Shown here in pieces: positions 36,601 to 51,016 of a stretch of DNA of 64,000 nucleotides. The notes beneath the pieces are model-generated. The model searched no databases, was not told the origin of the DNA, and saw only the letters and a program-made list of their open reading frames with translations. The stretch covers positions 25,012,288-25,076,287 of the forward strand of contig NC_036450.1 of assembly GCF_002775205.1 (NCBI RefSeq), written 5' to 3'. The DNA is from Xiphophorus maculatus. Taxonomy: Eukaryota > Chordata > Actinopteri > Cyprinodontiformes > Poeciliidae. Positions within the stretch are counted from its first letter, which is position 1; the number at the start of each line of letters is the position of its first letter. The position numbers and the translations under genes are program-made.

Positions 36601-38648
36601 GGGAACCATGGAAAAGTTTTGGAACTTTTCCATGTCGTCTAGAGGACCAAAGAAATAGCTGCAGCGTTCAGAATTTAGCCCGCGGGCCTTGAGTTTGACA
36701 CATGTGGCTTTGATTTATTTGAAATAAAAAACCCTGGGGGGATTTATATTATACAATCAGTACACATCATGACTGATTCTTGCTTTGTGAATCAGACCAA
36801 CATGATGGTAAAAATTGATCAAAATGTTAGTGGATAACACTTTTAGCGGATCAGAGCCTTACCTATTGGCTAAAGATATTTAGCCTATTGGCTAAATATT
36901 GGCTAAACTATCTTTAGCCAATATTTTTGTTGCTGTCAGCAAAATTGTTCTGTCTTGTGATCCTTGTGAAATCTCTTCAGATGAGCAACCTGGTGGCGTC
37001 TCAGATAATGGCCCACAGTGACGTGGGATCTCGGGCCAGCTCCATAGAGAAGTGGCTGGCCGTGGCCGACATCTGTCGCTGCCTCAACAACTACAACGGC
37101 GTGCTGGAGATCACCTCTGCTCTCAACCGCAGCGCCATCTACAGGCTGAAGAAAACCTGGGCTAAAGTTTGCAAACAGGTTTAGCAGAATCAGCTCACAG
37201 TACTAACATTATCTTACATACACAGAAAACCTCCAACGTTACAGTTTATCTTTTGTTTTTTGTTGTTGTTTTCTTTTTCCAGACCAAGGCGCTGATGGAC
37301 CGGCTTCAGAAGATCGTATCGTCAGAGGGGAGGTTCAAAAATCTCAGAGAGACGCTGAAAAAGTAGCTACAGTCACAGACAATCACACTCTGCCCTACAG
37401 CATGATGCTGACACCACTATGAGACCATTTTTACCTCCTTGTGTGCAGCTGCAACCCCCCGTGTGTGCCATACCTGGGCATGTACCTGACTGACCTGGCC
37501 TTCATCGAGGAGGGAACGCCCAACTTCACTGAGGAGGGACTGGTCAACTTCTCCAAGATGAGAATGGTGAGACTTTCTGTCCTACAGCCCAAAATGCACA
37601 CAACTCTCTGGCCTTTGGCTTTTATTATCAATACATTTCAAGCAGGGTCAGCTTATTTTCTGAAGATAAAAAATATATATTATTAACCATCTCTGAGGTT
37701 TATATTCTCTAAAATTAAAAGTAGGATGTCTATGAATGTTTTTTTGGGGGGATATTTTTGCTTCAAAAAGTTCAAAACACAGCAATCTGATCTGAACTTA
37801 ACAACTGAGGCAGCGTCCAAAGATTACATTACAGGGAAATTACTGCAGGTGTGCAGGACAACAGAGACATCGAGTGGCTGAAAATGGTAGAACAATGAAA
37901 ATTGCCGAATCAACACAAATGATGTCTTAGACTTACTGAGAACGTTTTTGCCATGTGGGCCAAAATCATGAAATTGAAAACACTTGGCATGGGGCAACAA
38001 AAACATTATATTCTTATTGTAACACTTTTTTTAAACAAACTTTTTGTGCCTTTTTTTATTTTATCTCCTCACTAATAAACAAAAAACTGCTAAATGAGCT
38101 AAAATGGATCAGTAAATGATATATTTTAGCGTTTAAAAAATGCAAATCTTGCATTTTTGGGTGCAAGATTTGCTCGGGAGGTTCTAGTTACTGCAAAATT
38201 AAGACCAATGCAAACCCCTTGTTAATAAATAAGCATCTATTCTTAACAATTAATATTTTTTTGTTTAAGAAAATTTTATTTTGTGTGAACTTTTTTAGAA
38301 AAATGTATCATGGCACATGGCTTTTTATGAATGAAAATGTATTGGTATAAAAAGCTCTCTTTACGTTGCTCTCTCTGCCCTACAGATCTCTCATATCATC
38401 CGGGAAATTCGTCAGTTCCAGCAGGCTCCTTACAGAATAGAGCACCAGTCCAAGGTTTCCCTTTTTTATAATCATTTGTTTATTTAAAAAATAGAAAAAT
38501 AATTCTTTCCTCCAGTGTTGTTTTTGTTGTTGTTTTTTTACTTTGTATCCAGGTAACTCAGTTCCTGCTGGATAAGACCGTAGTAATGGATGAAGATACT
38601 CTGTATGAGCTCTCACTGAAGATCGAACCTCGAGTCCCTCCAGGTTAA
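5513..38648 (+). CDS. rasgrf2: Ras-specific guanine nucleotide-releasing factor 2 (RasGRF2)
   Basis: Calcium/calmodulin-responsive exchange factor, acting on Rac through its DH-PH module and on Ras through its CDC25 domain at membranes. Coding exons: 5513-5791, 15586-15692, 17936-18083, 18353-18442, 18521-18774, 21523-21602, 22252-22445, 23104-23213, 23834-23952, 24034-24197, 25640-25706, 26047-26183, 26296-26378, 27316-27564, 27747-27839 (cassette), 28309-28817, 29680-29805, 30536-30625, 31077-31183, 34087-34199, 34366-34426, 34672-34775, 36097-36181, 36981-37178, 37283-37362, 37449-37566, 38386-38454, 38553-38648. The sum is 3930 nt with every phase consistent: 1309 aa, or 1278 without the cassette. 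Human RASGRF2 has 1237 aa. The N-terminus [15 protein letters not shown] identifies RasGRF2 rather than RasGRF1. The start at 5513 matches the family start. One intron is GC-AG. I cannot tell which teleost paralogue (2a or 2b) this is. Confidence 0.93.
7158..7781. mobile_element. Tc1-like non-autonomous element, interrupted
   Basis: The left end TACAGTGGGGAAAATAAGTA and the right end ATACTTATTTAACCCATTGT (then A) are imperfect inverted repeats bounded by TA, as in Tc1/mariner elements widespread in fish. Internal blocks such as TTACAGACCTCTCC fit the same family. A second element interrupts it at 7297-7591. No transposase frame remains. Confidence 0.6.
7297..7591. mobile_element. Inner Tc1/mariner-type MITE nested in the 7158-7781 element
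   Basis: It begins TACAGCGGTGTGAAAGACTG and ends ACTTTTTCACACCACTGTA. The ends are inverted repeats, each abutting TA, the Tc1/mariner target. Flanking host sequence on both sides belongs to the outer element, so this insertion is younger than the outer one. It is non-coding. Confidence 0.6.
9010..9290. repeat. Dispersed repeat family B, copy 1
   Basis: Shares blocks with 30,150-30,410 (CACAATT-CGGTGTTTC, GCTGC-CCATCAT, GTTCTTCGTC) and more loosely with 24,290-24,905. Non-coding and probably a MITE; the precise ends were not resolved by eye. Confidence 0.5.
10150..11010 (-). pseudogene. L2-like LINE fragment, end of reverse transcriptase ORF
   Basis: On the minus strand 11,000-10,713 encodes the C-terminal part of a non-LTR reverse transcriptase ORF ([55 protein letters not shown]). 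After a frame break, [11 protein letters not shown]-like sequence follows near 10,700. Further on, 10,518-10,310 encodes the ORF end ([20 protein letters not shown], then [15 protein letters not shown]). Beyond this lies a 3' tail typical of such LINEs (GTCAAGTTCATTCATATAGC region). Several stops and frameshifts make it a dead, 5'-truncated copy. The clade (L2 or close) is from recall. Confidence 0.75.
11750..11835. repeat. Possible LINE 3' tail (GAATA repeats plus conserved tail)
   Basis: Four copies of the pentamer AATAG are followed by TTCAACTTTATTGTCATTGC and a segment seen at the 3' ends of some fish LINEs. It is too short to class with certainty. Confidence 0.3.
13297..13329. repeat. 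(TA)n microsatellite
   Basis: Uninterrupted TA dinucleotides, about 16 units, in rasgrf2 intron 1. Confidence 0.9.
14230..14640. repeat. Dispersed repeat family C, copy 1
   Basis: Resembles 36,220-36,530 in the same orientation. Shared blocks include TGTCCTTCA, GGTTGAGACCAAA, CATCCAGTTTT and a run of AGAGAAAAGA. Non-coding, with many short differences between the two, so both are old. Confidence 0.55.
15693..17935 (+). other. rasgrf2: rasgrf2 intron 2 (2.2 kb)
   Basis: No gene seen. Around 16,840-16,905 lies a CAACCAATCAGAGCCAGGAG block that recurs at 44,685-44,720 and, inverted, at 44,870-44,912, marking another dispersed repeat family. The rest is AT-rich single-copy-looking sequence. Confidence 0.5.
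17936..18774 (+). CDS. rasgrf2: rasgrf2 exons 3-5: coiled coil, IQ motif, start of DH
   Basis: Exon 3 encodes a predicted coiled coil ([20 protein letters not shown] through the [14 protein letters not shown] heptads). Exon 4 gives a charged linker ending DPDIKKIKK. Exon 5 opens with the calmodulin-binding IQ motif [15 protein letters not shown] and continues into the Dbl-homology domain ([18 protein letters not shown]). The order and residues match RasGRF2 closely. The IQ motif is where calcium signals reach the protein. Introns 3 (269 bp) and 4 (78 bp) are short. Confidence 0.9.
19110..19670 (+). repeat. Dispersed repeat family A, copy 2 (fuller)
   Basis: Carries all landmarks of family A: CAGTGTTGCTTTGATTCTTT, CAGCTCCTTCAGACTAGCCA, GTTAATAGAGGAGCCACGTT, TTTTTAAAGAGACAGAGGCC and TGATTGTGCTATAAAATGAT. 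Compared with the inverted copy at 39,030-39,640 it is similar along its whole length. Non-coding. Confidence 0.65.
20760..21420. mobile_element. hAT-like non-autonomous element remnant
   Basis: AT-rich stretch with repeated ATTAATCAGTTAATCA-like blocks. It ends in ATCTGCAGCCCTGG, whose complement begins CCAGGGCTGCAG, the usual hAT-type terminus in fish. Similar ATTAATCGATTA blocks recur at 43,620-43,790, 52,190-52,260 and 53,960-54,710. The left end was not found. Confidence 0.4.
21523..23952 (+). CDS. rasgrf2: rasgrf2 exons 6-9: Dbl-homology (RacGEF) domain
   Basis: Four exons complete the DH domain (about residues 240-430) that catalyses GDP release from Rac. Clear segments are [43 protein letters not shown], the [15 protein letters not shown] segment and [12 protein letters not shown]. 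Exon 9 runs into the linker to the second PH domain ([17 protein letters not shown]). Exon 9 ends CAAG at 23952 and is followed by GC rather than GT. The 81-bp intron 23953-24033 carries an in-frame stop if read through, so splicing is needed. Confidence 0.88.
21603..23103 (+). other. rasgrf2: rasgrf2 introns 6 and 7
   Basis: Intron 6 (21,603-22,251) and intron 7 (22,446-23,103) flank exon 7. Intron 6 has an (ATT)n run near 22,104-22,120. Nothing else was recognised. Confidence 0.5.
23214..23833 (+). other. rasgrf2: rasgrf2 intron 8
   Basis: Holds a (CA)n tract at about 23,784-23,808, close to the exon 9 acceptor at 23,833. No gene seen. Confidence 0.5.
23953..24033 (+). other. rasgrf2: 81-bp GC-AG intron in rasgrf2
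   Basis: The Gly codon of the RQG-S junction is split G|GT. The only boundary that keeps the family sequence is CAAG|GCAGCC at the donor and ATCAG|GTTCTC at the acceptor. No GT donor fits. The intron is almost entirely pyrimidine-rich and contains an in-frame TGA (24,027-24,029), so it cannot be coding. Confidence 0.65.
24034..26378 (+). CDS. rasgrf2: rasgrf2 exons 10-13: second PH domain
   Basis: These exons encode the PH domain that follows DH (about residues 462-590): [20 protein letters not shown], the [16 protein letters not shown] strand, [14 protein letters not shown], then FKIVVEPPD and [17 protein letters not shown]. Exon 13 adds the conserved [11 protein letters not shown] and the VPHMIK linker. 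Exon 11 begins at a tandem CAGCAG acceptor, so a one-Gln difference between transcripts is possible. Confidence 0.88.
24198..25639 (+). other. rasgrf2: rasgrf2 intron 10 with repeat family B copy
   Basis: 24,290-24,905 resembles family B (GGAAACA-type ends, TGACATTAGCGGAATATA). At 25,040-25,420 lies a TTACTAGTTACTTT-style stretch (TAGTAACGCGTTACTGACAT), a common fish repeat motif. No exon is visible. Confidence 0.45.
26379..27315 (+). other. rasgrf2: rasgrf2 intron 13 with nested repeats
   Basis: Most of the intron is a 423-bp insertion (26,593-27,015) inside an older fish repeat, listed separately. The remainder is AT-rich with no coding signal. Confidence 0.5.
26593..27015. mobile_element. 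423-bp insertion with 5-bp target duplication
   Basis: An older repeat reading AAAGTATTCATATC is cut and resumes as CCTTCAACTTTTTCACATTT at 27,021. The inserted piece starts AGTAGGGCTGGGCGATAC and is flanked by ATATC on both sides (26,588-26,592 and 27,016-27,020). Joining the flanks restores the order seen in the related repeat at 18,875-19,010. It is non-coding, and its ends show no strong inverted repeat. The class is unknown. Confidence 0.5.
27316..27564 (+). CDS. rasgrf2: rasgrf2 exon 14: REM (RasGEF N-terminal) region
   Basis: The 249-bp exon encodes [20 protein letters not shown], then [20 protein letters not shown] and [20 protein letters not shown], ending in FTSIPVR. This is the Ras exchanger motif that stabilises the CDC25 domain. 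In mammals the exon joins directly to SLELFFAT. Here an extra exon can be included between the two (next entry). Confidence 0.9.
27747..27839 (+). CDS. rasgrf2: rasgrf2 putative 93-bp cassette exon in the REM region
   Basis: Between exons 14 and 16 lies a 93-bp open segment bounded by a good acceptor (CCACCGCTTCAG) and donor (AAGTAAATAC). It has the same phase on both sides (G of the split Arg/Lys codon), so it adds exactly 31 codons without shifting the frame. The peptide includes [18 protein letters not shown] and [11 protein letters not shown] do not recall this segment in human RASGRF1 or RASGRF2 canonical isoforms, so it may be alternative or fish-specific. Codon use and splice sites look genuine. 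Expression is not shown. Confidence 0.6.
27866..28252. mobile_element. Palindromic MITE beside the cassette exon
   Basis: The ends are inverted copies: TTGAAGGGGTGTGCATAAGA on the left, and TCTAAAGCACACTCCTTCAG on the right. Nearby pairs are CATGATG/CATCATG, and CATGAAGG/CCTTCATG further in. Central sequence around AATGCAACGTTGCATT is itself a perfect palindrome. It could fold into one long hairpin. No coding sequence. It fills most of the intron between the 93-bp cassette exon and exon 16. Confidence 0.6.
28309..31183 (+). CDS. rasgrf2: rasgrf2 exons 16-19: Ser/Pro-rich linker
   Basis: Exon 16 (509 bp) is a GC-rich, low-complexity linker with many SPP/SSP motifs ([22 protein letters not shown]). 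It is longer than I recall for mammals. Exon 17 contains [20 protein letters not shown] and exon 18 the conserved [15 protein letters not shown]. Exon 19 resumes the ordered part with [20 protein letters not shown] and HWVSKHSQ. The linker is where RasGRF proteins carry phosphorylation sites; many Ser-Pro pairs are visible. Confidence 0.88.
28818..30535 (+). other. rasgrf2: rasgrf2 introns 16 and 17
   Basis: Intron 16 (28,818-29,679) has a pyrimidine-rich CATT/TTTC stretch at 29,070-29,300. Intron 17 (29,806-30,535) includes repeat family B copy 3 at about 30,150-30,410. No other gene. Confidence 0.5.
31184..34086 (+). other. rasgrf2: rasgrf2 intron 19 (2.9 kb)
   Basis: No exon was recognised. 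33,300-33,720 looks like the 3' part of an L2-like LINE on the minus strand. It opens with a CAATCAATCA run and has AGCGCATTTCAGCAACAGGG, AAAGTGCTTTACA and TTTTAAAGGAACTCTGTGTT, comparable to the tail at 10,150-10,380. A slightly GC-richer stretch at 32,690-32,900 has open frames on the minus strand but no recognisable protein. Confidence 0.45.
34087..38648 (+). CDS. rasgrf2: rasgrf2 exons 20-28: CDC25-type RasGEF domain and C-terminus
   Basis: Nine exons encode the catalytic Ras exchange domain, about residues 1065-1305. Markers: [61 protein letters not shown] type sequence (here [10 protein letters not shown]), [20 protein letters not shown], then [52 protein letters not shown] and [19 protein letters not shown]. 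The protein ends IEPRVPPG at the TAA 38646-38648. The exon 22 acceptor (GTGTGAACAAG) has a weak pyrimidine tract. Confidence 0.9.
34776..36980 (+). other. rasgrf2: rasgrf2 introns 22 and 23
   Basis: Intron 22 (34,776-36,096) is AT-rich without recognised features. Intron 23 (36,182-36,980) contains repeat family C copy 2 (36,220-36,530). It also has a local pair TTTAGCCTATTGGCTAAA near 36,879 that can form a small hairpin. Confidence 0.45.
37567..38385 (+). other. rasgrf2: rasgrf2 intron 26
   Basis: AT-rich intron with nothing recognised apart from the splice sites (GTGAGA donor, CTACAG acceptor). Confidence 0.5.
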
Positions 38649-38705
38649 TTTTACACCAGAAACCTGCACAGATTCACATCTCTCAGCTCACAGCACCACC
38701 TTTTA

Positions 38706-38711
38706 AATAAA
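38706..38711 (+). terminator. rasgrf2: Candidate rasgrf2 polyadenylation signal
   Basis: AATAAA lies 58 bp after the stop codon. The real 3' UTR may be longer, since further AATAAA hexamers occur near 40,420 and 40,480. Confidence 0.35.
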
Positions 38712-41180
38712 GCTGGTGCTTTTATATCACACACAGGTGGTCAGCAGGTGTAGTAGGGGAAAGTCAGGGGAAAATGTGCCTTGTTTTATGGAGATCTGAG
38801 ATATTTGTCTAGTTATTGTACTGTATCGCAGAAACAACTCCTTGCCATATTCTCAAACCTTTGAGTGTAGAAACACCATCAGCACTAGAATGTTGCTGCT
38901 GTCACTCTGTGATTCGGCTTTGTTGTCTTTAACACAAAGTTCAGTTATTTGTTTCTATTATATCAAACAACCATTTTTGCATTAATTAAGCACCTTTTAA
39001 CATTGTTTCTCTGTGGGATTCGAAGATTCAGGAATTTAAAGGGGCAGTGTTATGTATTTTTTAACCACAAATCTTTTTATAGCACAATCAAGTGAACTGT
39101 TACCTTCAGTTCATATAAAAATGCTGTATATGACATATATGACTTTTAAAAATGTTTAATTCAATATACAAAGGTTTGAAATTGGGCCTCTGTCTCTTTA
39201 AAAACTCCTGCTCTTTCTGAAACTCCGCCTTCAGGAAGTCATCACGACATGGCTCCTCTAGTAACCCTTTAGCAATGTTTTTACCAACTTCGGACTGAGA
39301 AGTAGCTCCTACAATGAACTCAGCTGATTAGCAGTTCCACCAGGTGGTTGCTAATTGCTGCTGGCTAGTCTGAAGGAGCTGAGTGGGGGAGGGGAGGCGG
39401 CTCTGTGAGGGGGAAGCTTAGAAGCTTGAAAACTGCAGCTCAGAGGAGGAGCTTCATCTTTGAAGGCGGGGCTAGGTCCACCCAGACGTTTTTCAGAGCT
39501 GAATGGTTGCCATGGAGATTAAAGGATTTCTCAAATATGCATCAGAGAATCAAAGCAACACTCCAGGTATGTTTTCCATAACGATATAACATGATGGAAA
39601 GGTTAGAAATTTTTTAGAAGAGTGTTCTGTGATGGTCTCACCCAAAAATAATGAATTTCCTTAATGAATGTTTCAATAACCTTATAATAATGTGAGCTGG
39701 AATGAGCTTAATCCTGTCTAGGACTTTAAATATGACAGCTTGTCACACAGTGAACCTTGTGATCTCTGACTCCTGGCGTTGAGTTCAGCTGTAATTTCAT
39801 TTTTAATCTTGTAAATTTGCTCTATCTGATCAAACTGCTTTTTTTTTTTTTTGAGGGGTGGAGGGTTTTCATGTTTCTCTTTTTTTGAAGCGGCTTTTAG
39901 CAAATTTAGCTCTTTTATCCAACTTGACAAACAACACGTCTCCTTTTAGTTTATAATTGCTAAGAATTTTGTACACATTTTTTTTATCAATATTTTTTAA
40001 GAATCATCTCCTAACAACCACCTAAAGAAAAACATCACTGTAATCACATATATCTCTGATATCATCACTGTAAATAATAATTCCTGTTTATGTTATTGTA
40101 TCTTTAAAACCTTTAACTTGTAAGAGAACCTCTGTAGTGACATGTTTGCACTATTAATTTTAAGAAGAATGTTGCAAGGTTCTAGCGTTATTAGTAGCAT
40201 AAATATAGCATATACAACTATCAGTTTATTTTTGTAGATGCAACTGACTTGTTTATTTAGATTCATTTTTGCCTCTTTCCTTTCTGAAATCTTCTGTAAT
40301 TTGTTTGCATTAGTCAGCTTGTTTTCATTCACTGTTGCATACTTTTATTCAACTTGTATTGTTTTTTTATTGTTATTTATTTGTGTATTGTACAGACATT
40401 TCCATTCTAAAGGCTTGAAAATAAAACTTTCAGGCAAACGAATGTTGTTGCAGATCATTGATGAAGAAGAAGAAGAAAAAAAAATAAAAGCGTCACATTC
40501 TGTGAAAACCTAAAGACGGCCATGGTCTCTAAAAAGGAAAATTGGGCCTTTGAGTTTTATATAAAGCAAAACATGCATTCCTTACAAAAATAAATCCAAA
40601 TATCTTTGGGGGGGCCTCCCAAAACCAGTTGCCCTGGGCGACGTCCCCTGTAAGCTCTGTCTAAAGTCTGACGCTTCCTGGATTTTTTTGTAGAGAATAA
40701 TTAAAGAAAATAACACATCCGTCATTTATTTTCTACTTCTTAACCATAAAGTTTCATTAAATACAAGTTGATGTTGCAATATGACAAAATGAGAAGAAAA
40801 AAATGACCAAAGGGAAATATTTAGTATTTGCACTGTTGGCTTTCCGTACACAGAAGATCAGCAAACATCATCTAGAGGTAAAAAAACAAAAAAAAAAACA
40901 TGGAAACTACTTCAATAATTTCATACAGAATGTCATTTTTAAATCATTAAATCATGCAATAAAAGTGTTTTGAGTTGTTAGAAAAATGCACCAAATCCCC
41001 TTCAGTACCAGAGTTCTGGTCGTGTGAAAGTCGCGTTTTATTTCCAAAGCTGCGGCAGAGTTTGAGATAACTGAAGGAGAGAGGAAGAGATCATGTGTAA
41101 ATGTGAAGGTCAAACCAGACGGTGATATTAGAGCCGTCAAAGTTAATCATGGCTCTGTTTACAAGTGATCTCTACCTTCA
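38712..41180. other. rasgrf2-ckmt2 interval
   Basis: No protein gene found. Repeat family A copy 3 (39,030-39,640, inverted) is the main feature; the rest is AT-rich and may include the rasgrf2 3' UTR. Confidence 0.5.
39030..39640 (-). repeat. Dispersed repeat family A, copy 3 (inverted)
   Basis: Reverse complement of the 19,110-19,670 copy. It shares GAAATTGGGCCTCTGTCTCT, TTCAGGAAGTCATCACGACA, GGCTAGTCTGAAGGAGCTGA and AATCAAAGCAACACTCCAGG. Present in both orientations in the window, as expected for a mobile element. Confidence 0.65.
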
Positions 41181-41339
41181 TTGGTTTATAACTGTGCCTT
41201 AACCTATGATTGGCCCTCAATTTCTATTCCCACAAGTGGAGTAGAGTTTGGAGGGAGCGGGGGGCGGAGCCAACGGCAGAGGAGACTCAAAAGCTGGTTT
41301 CCAGCAACCTTCAGTCAGAAGGCAGCAGCTTTCATCCAG
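41180..41339 (+). promoter_or_regulatory. ckmt2: Candidate ckmt2 promoter and non-coding exon 1
   Basis: A short GC-richer patch (GGAGCGGGGGGCGGAGCC) follows TTTATAA (41,185-41,191) and an inverted CCAAT box (GATTGG, 41,208-41,213). It ends in a plausible donor CATCCAG|GTACTG at 41,339. An acceptor TTTCTAG at 42,979 precedes the coding start at 43,026. This would give a leader spliced over a 1.6-kb intron. Only RNA data could confirm it. Confidence 0.4.
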
Positions 41340-41976
41340 GTACTGTACCTTCCTTCTTTCGTTTCTCTGACAGAGAACCTCCATTAGCTGATATATTGAA
41401 GAACATTTTAAATCTAGACTTTCTGTGGACATGATTGTTAAGTGAGTGCATGTGTCATATTTGTGTTTGAATTGAGAGAATCTATTAGAAGCTGGTTGTG
41501 ATCACAATACGCTTTTCTTACCAAACAAGAGAATGCTTAGTTAGTTTAAAAAAACGAAAAACTTTTGCACTTTTACAAACCACCTCTAAACAGCTGAGTC
41601 TTAAACTTTTGATCTCCTGCCAAGTTCTCAGGTCACATGATTCTCTCCGTGTCCATTTTCCGTCTCTCTTTAACATTGTGTTGACCTTATGAACTTCTGT
41701 CCAGAATGATTCTGTATCCATCAGCCAGGAGGGGCTTTGGTCTTGGCACCAAACGTCCCTCCACTGATCTATTAATAATAATAATATCACCACTGACCCA
41801 AACAGTATGTGTCCTCCAGTCTGCACTCCAAACGTCAAGATAAAATAAACACTGTGGGTGAAAGTCGGGTCTGACATGATCGGCTCATTTGAAAAATATT
41901 GGATCGATTAGAGATTTTTTTTTTCTCCCCCTCTGACCTGAATTAACAGAAGCAGTCCGGTCCTCACGCCGCTCCT

Positions 41977-41986
41977 CTATTTTTAG
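41977..41986 (+). promoter_or_regulatory. ckmt2: MEF2-type site near ckmt2
   Basis: CTATTTTTAG is a perfect match to the MEF2 consensus YTA(A/T)4TAR. ckmt2 encodes the muscle-type mitochondrial creatine kinase, so a muscle enhancer in its proposed first intron would make sense. A 10-bp match alone occurs by chance at some rate. Confidence 0.35.
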
Positions 41987-43025
41987 AAACAGTCTCCTAG
42001 ACGCCGAGTCAAAGTCAAGCTGCGCTCTGACCTTCCATATACTGAATCTGATTGGAAATAAGTGTGAATCTGGGAACAGATAACTGGAGTTTATCTGGTT
42101 TCCTGTTTTGGTGGGTTACAATAAAACCCCCACACAAAAAAAAAGAAACATCATGTGGGCAACGTGACCCTTTTATTGCAAGTTCATAGCGGTGATCATT
42201 TGGTCTGAGTTTGGAATTAGGATTGCAGAACGGGATCAGGGCTAACGCTTTGTGGAGATCAATGTGGTTTGAACAACAGCGACTGGTTCTAAATGGTCTA
42301 ATTACCATAAATTTGAGAAATCTTCAGCTTATGAGGCCAACAAGCAAACATCCACAGGTCAATGTGCAAATAAATGATCAAAATCTCATTTTCACCATTT
42401 AGCCAAGAAAAACATCAGTTTTTGAACTGAGAGGAAACTGGAGTACCCCGAGAAAACTCATGCATGCACTGGGAATAACGAGTCATTTTTGGTTAAAGGT
42501 AATTTTGAAAAAAAAAAAAAAAAAAAAAGCACCACCTGTTTTTTTGTTTTTCTTGTCAAAAACTTTGTTGAATTACATAAGAAAAAAGAAAACACTTGGC
42601 AATAAATGACTTAGGTCATCATGCTAAGAAGCTGACAATATGCAAACTGTCGTTCTAATAAAGAGCGGAGGACTCAGAAAAGATTTCAATTAATACAGTT
42701 TTTAAGTGGAAAATTAAACAAATGTGGTTAGCAGGTAGCAGATCTACATTTTGTGGCCCTCAATTACTGATGGTTTCGGTTCTTGTGACAAAAAGTTCGG
42801 ACACCACTCCATTAACGACTTTATCATATTAAATAATGTCACAGTGTGATCTGCATGCGCTCGCAAAACTATTCAGTTATTTATTTCTGCCAATTTGCAT
42901 AATTTCCAGACCTTACCGATTGCTTTTGTGCCGTTTTGCCATTTCCTCCTTCAGTTTCTGTCTTTCTTGGCGTTTCTAGCTCTTCTTCTACTGATCCCTA
43001 CTTGAGGTACTTCTCTGGAGGAAAA

Positions 43026-49867
<6,842 letters not shown>

Positions 49868-51016
49868 GAGCGTTGGCACTACAACTAGAGGCTGGTGTCT
49901 CAAAGATTGTACATCTTCAGGGTAAAAAAAGAAAAGAAAAAAAAAAGATCTTCGACATGACCTGCAGAAAAGTCTACCTCAAGTTAAGGATTACCCTGAC
50001 TTTAATAAAAAAAACTATTTAAAACGAGTTGACTAGTTTCACTTTCTATTACATCAGATGTTTGGATCCTTTTAGCTTTAATGTCATCACTTTCCTAAAA
50101 CAAAACAAAAAAAATAGGCCTATTTCGTTTTATGCCAAAAGCAATTTTGACAAAAAAGAAAAAAAAAACACTTTATTGCCAATAGATGATTTAGGCAAAG
50201 AAAAAAAAAAAACTTATTCTATTATTTTAGGAAGGTGATGATAAATCAATAAATCTCCATCTCTTCAGCAGACATGAATCCAAGACAACGCCATGCTGTA
50301 GTTTTACCACTTCTCCTGAGGCGGCCAAAAGAGGTGGAAATATTTTATTTCGAAGGAATCATTTTCCTTAAAATACAAAATAATGATTTTAAATGACACC
50401 TGAACGCTGCATGGTCATTATCTCCGTTTTACATCTGGGCTTTATCAGTAACAAATTCTGATTTGATTCCAACTGTTTGGAGGATGATGAGAAAGAAAAA
50501 GGAAAAAAACCAAAAAAAAACCAACACGGCTTTAGATGCTGTTAAATTCGGAAAGGAAGCCTAAAAAGATGGGAATAAGAACTGTGTCATCGGAGATAAC
50601 ATTCAACATTTCAGTAAGCACTAGGAAAAAGCACTTTTTTATTATTAATTTAACCTTCAGGATGCCACCTCAGACAATTTATTGTGTTTTTTTCTAAAAA
50701 GAAATTGATAGAAAGAAGTCAAAAACAACCAAAAGATGACACCTAGAGGCCAGAAGCTGCCTACTCACCAAAAAGTCCTGCTTGGTTTTTTTTTCTTTTT
50801 TGTTTTTGGCAAAGTAAAACAGAAACACAAGCCTCTATTAAAGATTGGTTGGAGAGTGCTAAACATTGCAGGTACACAAGAATGGGGGGGAGGGGGTATC
50901 TTTGTGAAACTCGGGAGGGGGGGGGGGCAGAGGGGGGATAAGAACAGAGAGTCAGGCTGGGGTCTTCGATCAGAAAACAGAAAGGAGGCTAACAGGTGCA
51001 GGTCGTCGTCGTGTCA
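49868..51016. other. Tail-to-tail interval between ckmt2 and ube2l3
   Basis: Holds both 3' UTRs. AATAAA at 50,004-50,009 fits the ckmt2 transcript. On the other strand TTTATT at 50,678-50,683 (AATAAA when read minus) fits ube2l3. Many A-tracts, and a G-rich block at 50,884-50,938 with four G runs that could form a quadruplex on the plus strand (C-rich in ube2l3 mRNA). Confidence 0.5.

Noticed and set aside
41518-41877. 119-codon minus-strand ORF within the proposed ckmt2 leader intron
   Set aside because: The peptide resembles nothing known and the region shows no coding bias.
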